NCBI GenBank assembly: GCA_029260295.1
Contig: JAJDDN010000007.1
Location: 124,001 to 188,000 of the forward strand
From: Phycisphaerales bacterium
GTDB taxonomy: Bacteria > Planctomycetota > Phycisphaerae > Phycisphaerales > UBA1924
DNA length: 64,000 bases
Direction of reading: 5' to 3'
A model generated the notes under the pieces. The model was not told where the DNA came from and did not search any database. It saw only the letters and a program-made list of their open reading frames with translations. Made by a program: the position numbers and the translations under genes. The first letter of the stretch is position 1. Each line of letters begins with the position of its first letter. Of this stretch, positions 27,913 through 36,678 are shown in pieces.

Positions 27913-29160
27913 TCAGTTTCGCTCCCCACCCTTTGGAAGCAACTCGTGTTTCATCATCACTGTCGTCGGCATCGGCGGGTACGCCAGCCGGACGCGGTAC
28001 AACTCGTACTCGCCCGGGTCTATTCCCAACCGGCCAAATATCTCCCCCGCAAGATCGCGATAGCCGGGCAGATCTGGCGTCTGCGCCAGCGTCACCCCGC
28101 GCCCGAGCTTGGTCACCGTCTCGTTCACACTGAGCGCATCAGAGTCTTTGAACGAGATCGACGATGCAATATCAGAGAATACTCGGAGCTCGCGGTTCAC
28201 ATCACCGAACAATCCTGACTTGACAAAGAGGTCAAAGTGAAGCATCTCCGCCGGCGTCCGTACAGAAGTACCGAAATGGGCCACCTTGTCGTTTGGCATC
28301 GCGTGCGTAGGGGCGATATTGCGGAGCAGTTCACCGGTCACCAATGTCCGCTCGCCCTGAAGCCCAATGGCAGACGATAAAAACTCGTCTTGCATCATCC
28401 CGTCATGTGTTTTGGTTCGCATCAATGCAGGCATTGGATCCGAACAATACTCCCGAAGCACCGGGACGCCGTTGTACGCCTTGGCCGCCTGAGGATCAAT
28501 CGCGACGCGCTGCATCGCCGATTCATGAACGACATCGTCATCAACCGCAACCGACTGGTTGATCACCCAACGCACATCGGGCCGCGTCTGCCGAAACCCC
28601 ATCAACCCGCGGACCTGGGCCATGTGAAAGAAATCCTCGCGATCATCCGATGGCATCAGCACACACATCGCCATCAAGACTTTGCAATGAGCTCCCCAAG
28701 TAAAGCTATTGCCCTCGTAAGCAAGCTGTCTCCACCGTTCCTCGGCCTGCGTGTCTTGCGATGACGCTGAAGACTCGATCAGAATGTCAAACTCCGACTT
28801 ACTCGAGGCATGCGTGTGAATTAGATCTTGGAACCGAGTGTCCGCGTTGCGGACAGACTCGACAAGCTTACAATCAATCCCACAAGACTCGGCCGCTTGA
28901 ATCCACACCGCGATGCTCTTGGGCGAGGGCATGTGCTTGGCGGCGACAAACGGATCTTCCGCATACGCCACCTTGATGACCTGCCACGCAAGCTTGCGAT
29001 GAATCCCGAATGCACTCGAAACCGCAGAGACAGCTTTGGACCCTGGACATTTTTCCTCAATCACCCGTGAATATGCATCACGAGCAACACTGACCGCCTG
29101 GATTGTGTCGGATTCAAACCGATCATTCTCATTCGAGATTAGCAGATCTTGCGGAGTCAT
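27913..29160 (-). CDS. Hypothetical protein, cytosolic, N-terminal helical
   Basis: 415 residues, not recognised. No signal peptide or membrane segment, which is unusual within the surrounding secreted proteins. The first 90 residues are helical and contain a possible helix-turn-helix (SAVSSAFGIHRKLAWQVIKVA). The middle has FTWGAHCKVLMAMCVLMPSDD and HMAQVRGLMGFRQTRPDVRW; the C-terminal third reads EMLHFDLFVKSGLFGDVNRELRVFS and GEYELYRVRLAYPPMPTTVM. It may be a regulator, but nothing in the sequence proves DNA binding. It lies 68 bases upstream of the PEP-CTERM gene on the same strand. Confidence 0.65.
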   Translation of the reverse strand: MTPQDLLISNENDRFESDTIQAVSVARDAYSRVIEEKCPGSKAVSAVSSAFGIHRKLAWQVIKVAYAEDPFVAAKHMPSPKSIAVWIQAAESCGIDCKLVESVRNADTRFQDLIHTHASSKSEFDILIESSASSQDTQAEERWRQLAYEGNSFTWGAHCKVLMAMCVLMPSDDREDFFHMAQVRGLMGFRQTRPDVRWVINQSVAVDDDVVHESAMQRVAIDPQAAKAYNGVPVLREYCSDPMPALMRTKTHDGMMQDEFLSSAIGLQGERTLVTGELLRNIAPTHAMPNDKVAHFGTSVRTPAEMLHFDLFVKSGLFGDVNRELRVFSDIASSISFKDSDALSVNETVTKLGRGVTLAQTPDLPGYRDLAGEIFGRLGIDPGEYELYRVRLAYPPMPTTVMMKHELLPKGGERN

Positions 29161-29582
29161 ATGCCCAGTATACCGATTTCTGGCTTTGTTTCAAGGACTA
29201 TTTCAGAAACAATTTATCGGTGAAATGCCTGTTTTTACACTAAAAATACGGTTTTATTCGGTTGCTCTATTTATTTTGCTGATCAATCACAACAAATTTC
29301 GGGGCGCCAGACTCGTGATCTTGCGATTTAAACACCCTGAATGGACTCGTGGGACAGCCGCTTACGCCTGTGGTAGTTTTGAACCTGCTCAATCATGGCC
29401 AAGCGAAGCCTGTATCCCAGATACGGACGGCTTCATTTGGCCAGTCACTAAAACCCCCCATGCTGATTGTCTCCATACAAAGAGATATTCAAGCATGGCA
29501 TGACGGTTGCATGCTGATACATCACACACTGCTCAAAGCAATCTTCTGAGCAACAGCACGCACACACTACAAAAGGACAAAA
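29161..29582. other. Gene-free intergenic region with candidate promoter
   Basis: AT-richer 422-base stretch between divergent genes. Short open frames here lack codon bias, ribosome sites and recognisable sequence and are not called. The one feature I can point to is a sigma-54-like promoter at its right end, listed separately. Confidence 0.5.
29496..29511 (+). promoter_or_regulatory. Candidate sigma-54 promoter
   Basis: TGGCATGACGGTTGCA matches the -24/-12 consensus TGGCACG-N4-TTGCW with one mismatch, with correct GG-GC spacing. It would start transcription about 60 bases before the ATG at 29583. No enhancer-binding protein gene is in the window. Confidence 0.4.
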
Positions 29583-31139
29583 ATGAAACCCGCAATCAAA
29601 ATCTCTTCGCTCCTTTTTGGGTTATCGGTCGGTTCAACAACCTACGCGGACATCACGCCTCATTGGCAAGCCAATGTTGAGCCTGCTGATCTCTGGCTGC
29701 TGCATGATGCGACAGCCGACTCAAGCGGTGCTACATATGTACTCTCCACGCTTCAGGTTGGGCCAGAGGTGGGCGATGTTGATATCGGGATCGTCCGTGT
29801 TCACAGCGACGGCACGCATGGGTGGGAGACCTCATTTGCCGGGCCAAGCGGCCAAGATGTGCCCGCCGCGATCACGATGTCATGGGACCAGTCCGCGGTC
29901 TATGTGCTTGGGCGGAGCTCGGTGCCCGGGTTTGGCAACACGGACTATGCAATCATCAAATACGATGCAGATTCAGGCGATGTGATCTGGAGCAAGCTTG
30001 TCGATGGCGGCGATCAAGGGCTCGACAGCCCGAGAGATATTGCCGCGACTCCAGATGGTGGCGTGGTTGCAACCGGGGGGTTTGATACCGCTAATGAACA
30101 GCGTGATTTCGGGACAGTGAAGCTCGACGCAGACGGGAACACCGTTTGGACACGATTGTGGACCGGGCAAGGTCCGTTCCTGTTTGAAAACGATGATGCC
30201 ATGCTTGTCGTAGTCGACCCCAGCGGCAATGTCGTCATCAGCGGGGACACCTCATCATTTGATAACACCGACATTGTGACTGTTAAATATGACGGGAATG
30301 ACGGCACAACACTCTGGGAAGCACGCTACAGCACATCCCTCGCGGACAACGCGCGGGACCTGGCACTCACTCCCGATGGCGATGTGGTGCTTCTGGGGAA
30401 GGATCCGTTTGGATTTGATCACCAGTGGCTTGTCGCCAAATACGATGGGATTACCGGTGCAGAGCACTGGTTCATGCTGGTTGATCCGGGGAGTGATGAT
30501 TCTCAGCGTGCCATCACGGTCGCACCCGACGGCACAATCTTCGCAACCGGCGGTACGGACCCTGACGGCGATGACAGCAACGGCAATAACAACCTGATCA
30601 CCATCGCGTACGAAGGCGATACAGGTGTTGTGCGGTGGCTCACAGAATGGGGCGGCGGGGCGAACAATGAAGCCGAGTTTGGCAATGGAATCCATGTCGA
30701 TGCTCTTGGAAACCTCTTCGTGGCTGGACATACTTCCACAGCCGCGTATACAAAGGGCCTCTTTGACACCGTTGGCCTCATGCTAAAGCTCGACCCGCAA
30801 ACCGGGAGCGTACTCGACATGGGCACGGTCACATCGGACTCCGCACAAGGGATTAGCTGGGATTCATTCCGCTTCCTGAATACGGACGGGCAGGGAAACA
30901 TGATCGCAACCGGAACTTCCAATGGGGGCGGCGGGAATCAGGTTCTGGTTGCCCGGTTTAACAATCAAAGCTGTGCAGCAGACTTTACAAACGATGGGCA
31001 GCTCGATTTCTTTGATATCTCCGCATTCTTAATCGCATTCACAGAGTCGAACCCGCTTGCCGATTTCACAGGCGATGGCGAGTTCGATTTCTTTGACATC
31101 TCAGAACTCCTCTCGGCATTCCAGCTTGGCTGCCCATAA
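29583..31139 (+). CDS. Secreted SBBP-type beta-propeller protein with GCP tail
   Basis: 518 residues; AAGGA lies 5 bases before ATG 29583. Signal peptide KISSLLFGLSVGSTTYA. The body is a series of roughly 55-65-residue propeller blades with the recurring turn D-x-x-G-x-[IV]-x-x-[ST]-G: TPDGGVVATGGF, DPSGNVVISGDT, TPDGDVVLLGKD, APDGTIFATGGT, DALGNLFVAGHT, alternating with KYDxxTGxxxW segments. This resembles SBBP or PQQ-like quinoprotein propellers without a clear cofactor site. The last 55 residues are the double dockerin tail, CAADFTNDGQLDFFDIS ... DFTGDGEFDFFDIS ... LGCP. Extracellular or surface display is inferred. Confidence 0.85.
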   Translation: MKPAIKISSLLFGLSVGSTTYADITPHWQANVEPADLWLLHDATADSSGATYVLSTLQVGPEVGDVDIGIVRVHSDGTHGWETSFAGPSGQDVPAAITMSWDQSAVYVLGRSSVPGFGNTDYAIIKYDADSGDVIWSKLVDGGDQGLDSPRDIAATPDGGVVATGGFDTANEQRDFGTVKLDADGNTVWTRLWTGQGPFLFENDDAMLVVVDPSGNVVISGDTSSFDNTDIVTVKYDGNDGTTLWEARYSTSLADNARDLALTPDGDVVLLGKDPFGFDHQWLVAKYDGITGAEHWFMLVDPGSDDSQRAITVAPDGTIFATGGTDPDGDDSNGNNNLITIAYEGDTGVVRWLTEWGGGANNEAEFGNGIHVDALGNLFVAGHTSTAAYTKGLFDTVGLMLKLDPQTGSVLDMGTVTSDSAQGISWDSFRFLNTDGQGNMIATGTSNGGGGNQVLVARFNNQSCAADFTNDGQLDFFDISAFLIAFTESNPLADFTGDGEFDFFDISELLSAFQLGCP

Positions 31140-31205
31140 GCCAACCCATCCTACTTGACTCCACTCTCTACCAAATAACGCACCACACATAAATCGGAGA
31201 TGACC

Positions 31206-33392
31206 ATGAAACCACTCGTCACCCTATCCCTACTCGGACTCGCTACAACGACGATCGCAATCACCCACGCCGAACCGGGGGATGTATCGTGGGAACTAAT
31301 CCGTCCGTCCAACACCGGAATACCGGGCGATTTCACGCAAACTATCTTTATTGACGATGACGATTCGCCTTGGATCGGCGGGTACATCACATTCTGGGAA
31401 GAGGGCGGGATCGGACACTTTGACGGGACCAACTGGAAGGTGCTGGGCAATGTGGATTGCAACCAGATCCTCAGCCCACGATTCAATGATGTAGTCAAAA
31501 CAGATGACGGCATCATGTGGATCGGCTCAGATCAAGGCTTGCTCCGATTCGACCCGAGCGTTGAACCCTGGTGCGTAACTCGGCTTCATGCCAACAACTC
31601 AGGGCTCATCGGGAATCAGGTTGTCGGCCTTGACATTGCGCCAGACGGGACGATCTGGATCGCTAATCAAGAATCCGGGGGCTCTTCACGCGGTGGTCTC
31701 GTGCAGTACGATCCCGCGGCCAACTCATGGAACTCATGGAGCACCTCCAACGGGCTCCCCTGGTGGGCGGGCTGGGATTGGGTGGACTTTGTCAATGTCC
31801 AAGCGGATTCAGCCGGCGGGTACACCGTCTGGTTCGGGTCCAACGAGATGGGATTGACAACCTACAAAGATGGCTTGTTCATCTGGTACGGGAGTCCAAC
31901 ACCACCCGATGTCAGCCCGTTTCCTATGGGGGTCATCGGGAACGGCTCGATGGATCAGTTCGGGAATCTGCTCTTTCAGACCGACCAAGGAATGGCACTC
32001 CGCGCCAAAGATGGCACATACACCATGATCCCCTCCCCACCCGCCGGCGGGACTTCAACGCTGCTTCCCAGCGGCCGCATCGCGGTAGCAAGCTCGACGA
32101 GCACGCATATCTGGGACGGTTCATGGTCGTCGTTTGGTCCTTGGGGCGGGAGTGCGACCTACACAATCGCAGAAGATTCGACCGGAGCGTTGTGGGCCGG
32201 CGGGATCGGCGGGGCGGCCAAACTGACCAACGGGGTTTGGCAGCGGCACCGATTAACCAACACCGGGATGCTTGGATACTTTATTGACGCCATCGCACTG
32301 GCAGCCAACGGCGATGTCGTGATGAACGGGAACGCCGGTCCGGGCGTTGGCGGGTTTGACATCATGCACCCCGACCGAACATGGACGAATGCCAATGTAC
32401 TGACTTATGGCATCGGATTGACCTGGCCGTACCCGACCGATGACACCGCAGCGCTCGCGTATCGATCCACCGGCGAACTGCTTTTCTCTCCTTGGGGCAA
32501 CGGCGTCAAAGAGTACGACGGCGTGAACTACAGAGAGCTGATCCCCAACAGTTGGCCAATCAAGCATTTCGGGATTTCAGAGAGCGGCCGTGCATGGGCG
32601 GCAACCGGGAACGGCAACCTGTTCCGTGAGAACGATGATGGGCAGATGCTTATTGATGAGCGGTTCACCGGTGAGAACAGCCCGCTTCCTGCAGGCAACA
32701 TTTCCGGGATTGTCGCGGATCCTCTGGACCCTGAATCCGTCTGGATCGCGGCGTCATTCGGGCTCGCAAAGACCGACGGCACAAACTGGACAGTCATCCC
32801 ACGCGAAGCATTCGGGCTCGATCAAGACACACTCGGGTATCACATCGCTGATTTCGATGTCGCCGATGACGGCACACTCTGGGTTTCTTCCGGGATTGGG
32901 CTGTTTCACTACGACCCAGCAATCGGCCTCATCGAAACCTTTGACCTAACCAATGCACCGCTGCCCTCTGACGACATCTTTAATATTGAGATCGCGCCCG
33001 ATGGGTCGGTCTGGTTCTCGATGTTCGATGGCACATTCCCCTACCCCGGCGGCGTAGCTCAGCTCAAGGACGGCCAGTGGCGCGTTTGGCAGCAGCCAAC
33101 AAGCCCGCTCCCGCATAATCAAATCAACGACATCCAATCGCGGCCGACCGCTGACGGCTACGAGATCTGGATCGCGACAGCGAGCGAAGCGGTCGCGGTG
33201 ATCAGCGTGGAGGGTGCTGGTGCCTGCCTTGCAGATCTGACCGGGGACGGCGTGCTGGACTTCTTTGATATATCCATGTTCCTCAGTGCATTTACAGTGG
33301 GCGATCGTGCTGCAGACTTTACGGGCGATGGCGTACTTGACTTCTTTGATATTTCAGCGTTCCTGAGCGAGTTCATCGCTGGGTGCCCATGA
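31206..33392 (+). CDS. Secreted regulator-propeller-type protein with GCP tail
   Basis: 728 residues from ATG 31206, with GGAG 6 bases upstream (ATG 31200 is too close to it). Signal peptide VTLSLLGLATTTIAITHA. The body has about a dozen short blades typical of two-component-regulator propeller proteins: DGTIWIANQESGG, EDSTGALWAGGIGG, VADDGTLWVSSGIG, APDGSVWFSMFDG, preceded by SNTGIPGD or TNTGMLGY type turns. There is no kinase or DNA-binding part, so the propeller is a free extracellular module. C-terminal tail: CLADLTGDGVLDFFDIS ... DFTGDGVLDFFDIS ... AGCP. The gene lies 66 bases after the previous one, with its own ribosome site. Confidence 0.85.
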   Translation: MKPLVTLSLLGLATTTIAITHAEPGDVSWELIRPSNTGIPGDFTQTIFIDDDDSPWIGGYITFWEEGGIGHFDGTNWKVLGNVDCNQILSPRFNDVVKTDDGIMWIGSDQGLLRFDPSVEPWCVTRLHANNSGLIGNQVVGLDIAPDGTIWIANQESGGSSRGGLVQYDPAANSWNSWSTSNGLPWWAGWDWVDFVNVQADSAGGYTVWFGSNEMGLTTYKDGLFIWYGSPTPPDVSPFPMGVIGNGSMDQFGNLLFQTDQGMALRAKDGTYTMIPSPPAGGTSTLLPSGRIAVASSTSTHIWDGSWSSFGPWGGSATYTIAEDSTGALWAGGIGGAAKLTNGVWQRHRLTNTGMLGYFIDAIALAANGDVVMNGNAGPGVGGFDIMHPDRTWTNANVLTYGIGLTWPYPTDDTAALAYRSTGELLFSPWGNGVKEYDGVNYRELIPNSWPIKHFGISESGRAWAATGNGNLFRENDDGQMLIDERFTGENSPLPAGNISGIVADPLDPESVWIAASFGLAKTDGTNWTVIPREAFGLDQDTLGYHIADFDVADDGTLWVSSGIGLFHYDPAIGLIETFDLTNAPLPSDDIFNIEIAPDGSVWFSMFDGTFPYPGGVAQLKDGQWRVWQQPTSPLPHNQINDIQSRPTADGYEIWIATASEAVAVISVEGAGACLADLTGDGVLDFFDISMFLSAFTVGDRAADFTGDGVLDFFDISAFLSEFIAGCP

Positions 33393-33457
33393 GCACCAGA
33401 GAGCCTCTCAAAATGTCAGCGTCGTGGCATGGCATTCACAACTTTAGGAGAATCGGA

Positions 33458-36400
33458 ATGACAACTACTACAACACACAGATCCACGGCTGCTGCCATTA
33501 CTCTGAGCTTTTTGATTTGCTCGATGTGTATGGGCCAAGCGAGCTTCACCGAAGACTTTGAAAGCAACGGCTTGAACGGAACCGAGATGGGACCCCAAAA
33601 CCTGATCGACCGTGGGTGGGAGTTCAGGAACGAATCGGATCCTGCTACGGGCTCCGCATTCTTTAATGGCGACGGGTTTGGAGGGGAACCATTCGATGGG
33701 ACAGGCTATCTCGGGGCATCATCGCTTGCGACTGACTGGTTCGGCGGGGAACTCGACTCATGGGCGATCCTTCCCGATATCCAGAACCAGATCGCCGGTG
33801 ATCTGGTGACCCTCTGGGTGTTGGGAGGCGGGGCCTTCTCTTCGCAGACCTCCTTTGAGATCCTGTACTCTGCTGGCGTTGACACCGGCACCGGGTTCGG
33901 GATCGATGGACGGGGCGACTTCACACAAGAACTCCATGCCACTAGCCTGCCGGTCTCTGAGAGCGGGTACACGCGTATTCAGGTTCCCGTTCCGGGTGAC
34001 GGGCGGATCGCGTTGCGTTTCCGTTCGCCGTTTATTATGAGCGCGTTTGGCAACGGGGCGTATTTCTCGATTGACACTCTTTCGGTCAATGCTGATGCTT
34101 CGGATCCATGCAGCATCTCGATTCCCGATGCCGGCGAGACCGTTGTCTGGGCTGCTGCCGACGGCCCGTTTGTAGTCTGCCAAAATCTGGTCATCCCCGC
34201 TGGCGGGCGTGTTGAGATCGAGGCTGGCGCCACCGTGGATTTCTCGGGTGGTACACTTCTAGTTGAGGGGGAACTGGTCGCGGCTGGCACGGATCTCAAT
34301 CCGATTACACTCACAGGCCAAAGCGGGTTTAGCACCGGCCTCGAGTTCAATCTCGGTGGATCAGGCGAACTCAGCAACACGACAATAAGCACCACAGTCG
34401 ATGTCAACGGCACCTTCTCGTCGTTGATCCTCACTGATTCGAATATTATTCAATCGGGCCAGATCACAGGCATCGGCGGGCTCGTATCGGTCGATGGGTG
34501 TTTGTTTGACGGTGGGTCACTTGGCAACTTCTGGTCAATCGCCGGGACAATCCGGCTCACCAACTCTGACTTCATCAATGGGGGCTCAGCCGCCGTTGCG
34601 GGGTTGCTCTACCTCGACCATGTGACAATCGACGGCGGCATGCTCCGCATCGCCGGCGAATCTACAGCACACCCGATCTTGCTAGACAACATCTCGGTCA
34701 CCAACAACACCGCTGGACCGGGCATCAAAATGTACGGCCCCAACTTCCTGATCGGTGACAATGTCGTGCTCTCCGGGAATCAGTACCCGCTCGAGATGGA
34801 TTTTGATGGCGCGGGGTTGCTACCTGGTTCCAAGCTCCCACTGACCGGCAACACATTCAACCACATCCCGGTCGAATCCTTCCCATTCGCACAGAACCGT
34901 CACTGGGCCGACACCGGCATCCCGTATGTAATCGGCGACTTCGCCGACAACCGTGGCGGGTCGATGATCATCGAAGCGGGTGCGAACCTCAAGTTTCTTC
35001 CCAACGCAGGATCCTTCATCATCGGATCGGCAAACCTCGAACTCAACGGTACAAAAGAGAAACCGATCGTGCTCGAATCGTTCTCTCCATCACAACGCTG
35101 GTTTGGTCTCAAATGGGTTGATGTGTTTGATGCCAAGGCGAGGCACACGATCTTTGATGGCGGACAAATCACCGCCCAGTCTGATGGCGGCGTGCTCGAT
35201 CTTGTCCACAGCACTGTGCAGAACTCCCTAGAAGGGACCGCATCGGTCACCGGCGGGATTGTGCGGCTGTACGGATCGAAGATCATCAATAACGATGTTG
35301 GCATGGTAACAACCACCTCGGGCCGTATTGAAGCAGACGGTTTCATCGCGCCGAGCATCTTTGAAGGCAACAATGTTGCCGTCGAGTACAACAACACTAA
35401 CTCGCTGCCGTTCCTCCGGAACAACTGGTGGGGCGACGCGTCGGGTCCAACCAATATCCTTCACCCAACCGGCACCGGCGATTCGGTGATCAATGTCCAC
35501 CCAGCCGCGTTCTCGCCTTTCCTTTCTGCTCCTCCCGCGATTGATGATGAGTACCCAGATATCGAGATGATGCCGGTGTATTTCACCGCTCAGGTCGGAG
35601 ATAAAATCATCCTCCGCTGGTCCTCGTCGGATGATATTGATGTTGTCGAACACCGCGTCGAGTTTGCGGCTCACGATTTCCCCAACGAGTTCCAGACAAT
35701 CGCCGTTCTTGGCGGCAATGAGTTCACCTACGAGTTCACGGCTCCGGTTGTTCTCCCGAACAATCTGTATCCAACACCATCAGCGATCCGAATCGTCGCG
35801 GTGGACTCGGCCGGGCAAGAGTCCTGGGACAAATCAGTCCTCCGCATTCCCTACCAGGAAGATTGGACAGTGGTCGAGCAGACCATCCAATCCCCGATCG
35901 GCTCGGTCCGCCCACACGAAAGCATTGATGTATGCTGGGGACCAGGCGGGTTTGCCAGCGCGTTCATCATGCTCGACGGCATCGGCCTGAGTGATTCAGC
36001 GGGCGGCACAACCACCGGTTGCTTGCCCATCGGGGCGACACTTCCGTATTCGAGCAGCGACACCGCCAGGATCGTGGTCGTGACGACCTTCGGTGCTGGC
36101 GGCCGGCTCCATTATTCCTTCGGGGATTACTTCTCGATCCGTCCAGACACACGCTTTGGTGATGCAGCACCTGCTGTTGAGATCCGATCACCGCTGGCGG
36201 GGAGTTCGTACTCTGGAGGGAGCACGATCCCAATCAACTGGACCGCTTCGGATGATGAATCACTCCGGTCATTCAGGATTCAGGCAAGCTACGACGGGGG
36301 TCGCACTTGGCACTATGTTGCCACCGATCTACCGGCAGAAGCACGGTCATTTAGCTGGGTCCTCCCAAATAGCTCCGGGATCGGTGATGTCCGGGTCCGG

Positions 36401-36643
36401 CTTGTTGCCATCGATCATCGATTCCAGGATTCGTCTTCCGTCTCGGGATCGTTTGAAATCCTGGCCGGTTCCGTGTGCCCCGCGGACCTCACCGGCGATG
36501 GGACACTCGACTTCTTCGACATCTCCGCATTCCTTACGGCGTTTGGCAACAACGACCCAATCGCAGACTTCTCTGGAGATGGCGCATTCGACTTCTTTGA
36601 CATCAGCGCATTCCTGGGCGCATTCTCAAGCGGATGTCCTTAA
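33458..36643 (+). CDS. Large secreted beta-helix / Ig-like protein with GCP tail
   Basis: 1061 residues from ATG 33458 (AGGAG seven to ten bases upstream; the longer frame starts inside the previous gene). Signal peptide STAAAITLSFLICSMCMGQA. Residues 30-220 look like a jelly-roll or choice-of-anchor domain (FTEDFESNGLNG, LDSWAILPDIQNQIAGDLVTLWV). A right-handed beta-helix region follows (VEIEAGATVDFSGGTLLVEG, LTNSDFINGGSAAVAGLLYL, LRNNWWGDASGPTNILHP, the last a classic beta-helix turn). Then Ig-like modules (IRSPLAGSSYSGGSTIPINW). The tail is CPADLTGDGTLDFFDIS ... DFSGDGAFDFFDIS ... SGCP. No catalytic residues identified. Confidence 0.85.
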   Translation: MTTTTTHRSTAAAITLSFLICSMCMGQASFTEDFESNGLNGTEMGPQNLIDRGWEFRNESDPATGSAFFNGDGFGGEPFDGTGYLGASSLATDWFGGELDSWAILPDIQNQIAGDLVTLWVLGGGAFSSQTSFEILYSAGVDTGTGFGIDGRGDFTQELHATSLPVSESGYTRIQVPVPGDGRIALRFRSPFIMSAFGNGAYFSIDTLSVNADASDPCSISIPDAGETVVWAAADGPFVVCQNLVIPAGGRVEIEAGATVDFSGGTLLVEGELVAAGTDLNPITLTGQSGFSTGLEFNLGGSGELSNTTISTTVDVNGTFSSLILTDSNIIQSGQITGIGGLVSVDGCLFDGGSLGNFWSIAGTIRLTNSDFINGGSAAVAGLLYLDHVTIDGGMLRIAGESTAHPILLDNISVTNNTAGPGIKMYGPNFLIGDNVVLSGNQYPLEMDFDGAGLLPGSKLPLTGNTFNHIPVESFPFAQNRHWADTGIPYVIGDFADNRGGSMIIEAGANLKFLPNAGSFIIGSANLELNGTKEKPIVLESFSPSQRWFGLKWVDVFDAKARHTIFDGGQITAQSDGGVLDLVHSTVQNSLEGTASVTGGIVRLYGSKIINNDVGMVTTTSGRIEADGFIAPSIFEGNNVAVEYNNTNSLPFLRNNWWGDASGPTNILHPTGTGDSVINVHPAAFSPFLSAPPAIDDEYPDIEMMPVYFTAQVGDKIILRWSSSDDIDVVEHRVEFAAHDFPNEFQTIAVLGGNEFTYEFTAPVVLPNNLYPTPSAIRIVAVDSAGQESWDKSVLRIPYQEDWTVVEQTIQSPIGSVRPHESIDVCWGPGGFASAFIMLDGIGLSDSAGGTTTGCLPIGATLPYSSSDTARIVVVTTFGAGGRLHYSFGDYFSIRPDTRFGDAAPAVEIRSPLAGSSYSGGSTIPINWTASDDESLRSFRIQASYDGGRTWHYVATDLPAEARSFSWVLPNSSGIGDVRVRLVAIDHRFQDSSSVSGSFEILAGSVCPADLTGDGTLDFFDISAFLTAFGNNDPIADFSGDGAFDFFDISAFLGAFSSGCP

Positions 36644-36678
36644 CACACAAACTCAACAGAATCCGGAAGGATATAGAT

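Noticed and set aside
29036-29549. Two plus-strand frames in the 29.2-29.6 kb gap
   Set aside because: No coding bias, cysteine/serine-rich random look, and the first begins antisense to a real gene.
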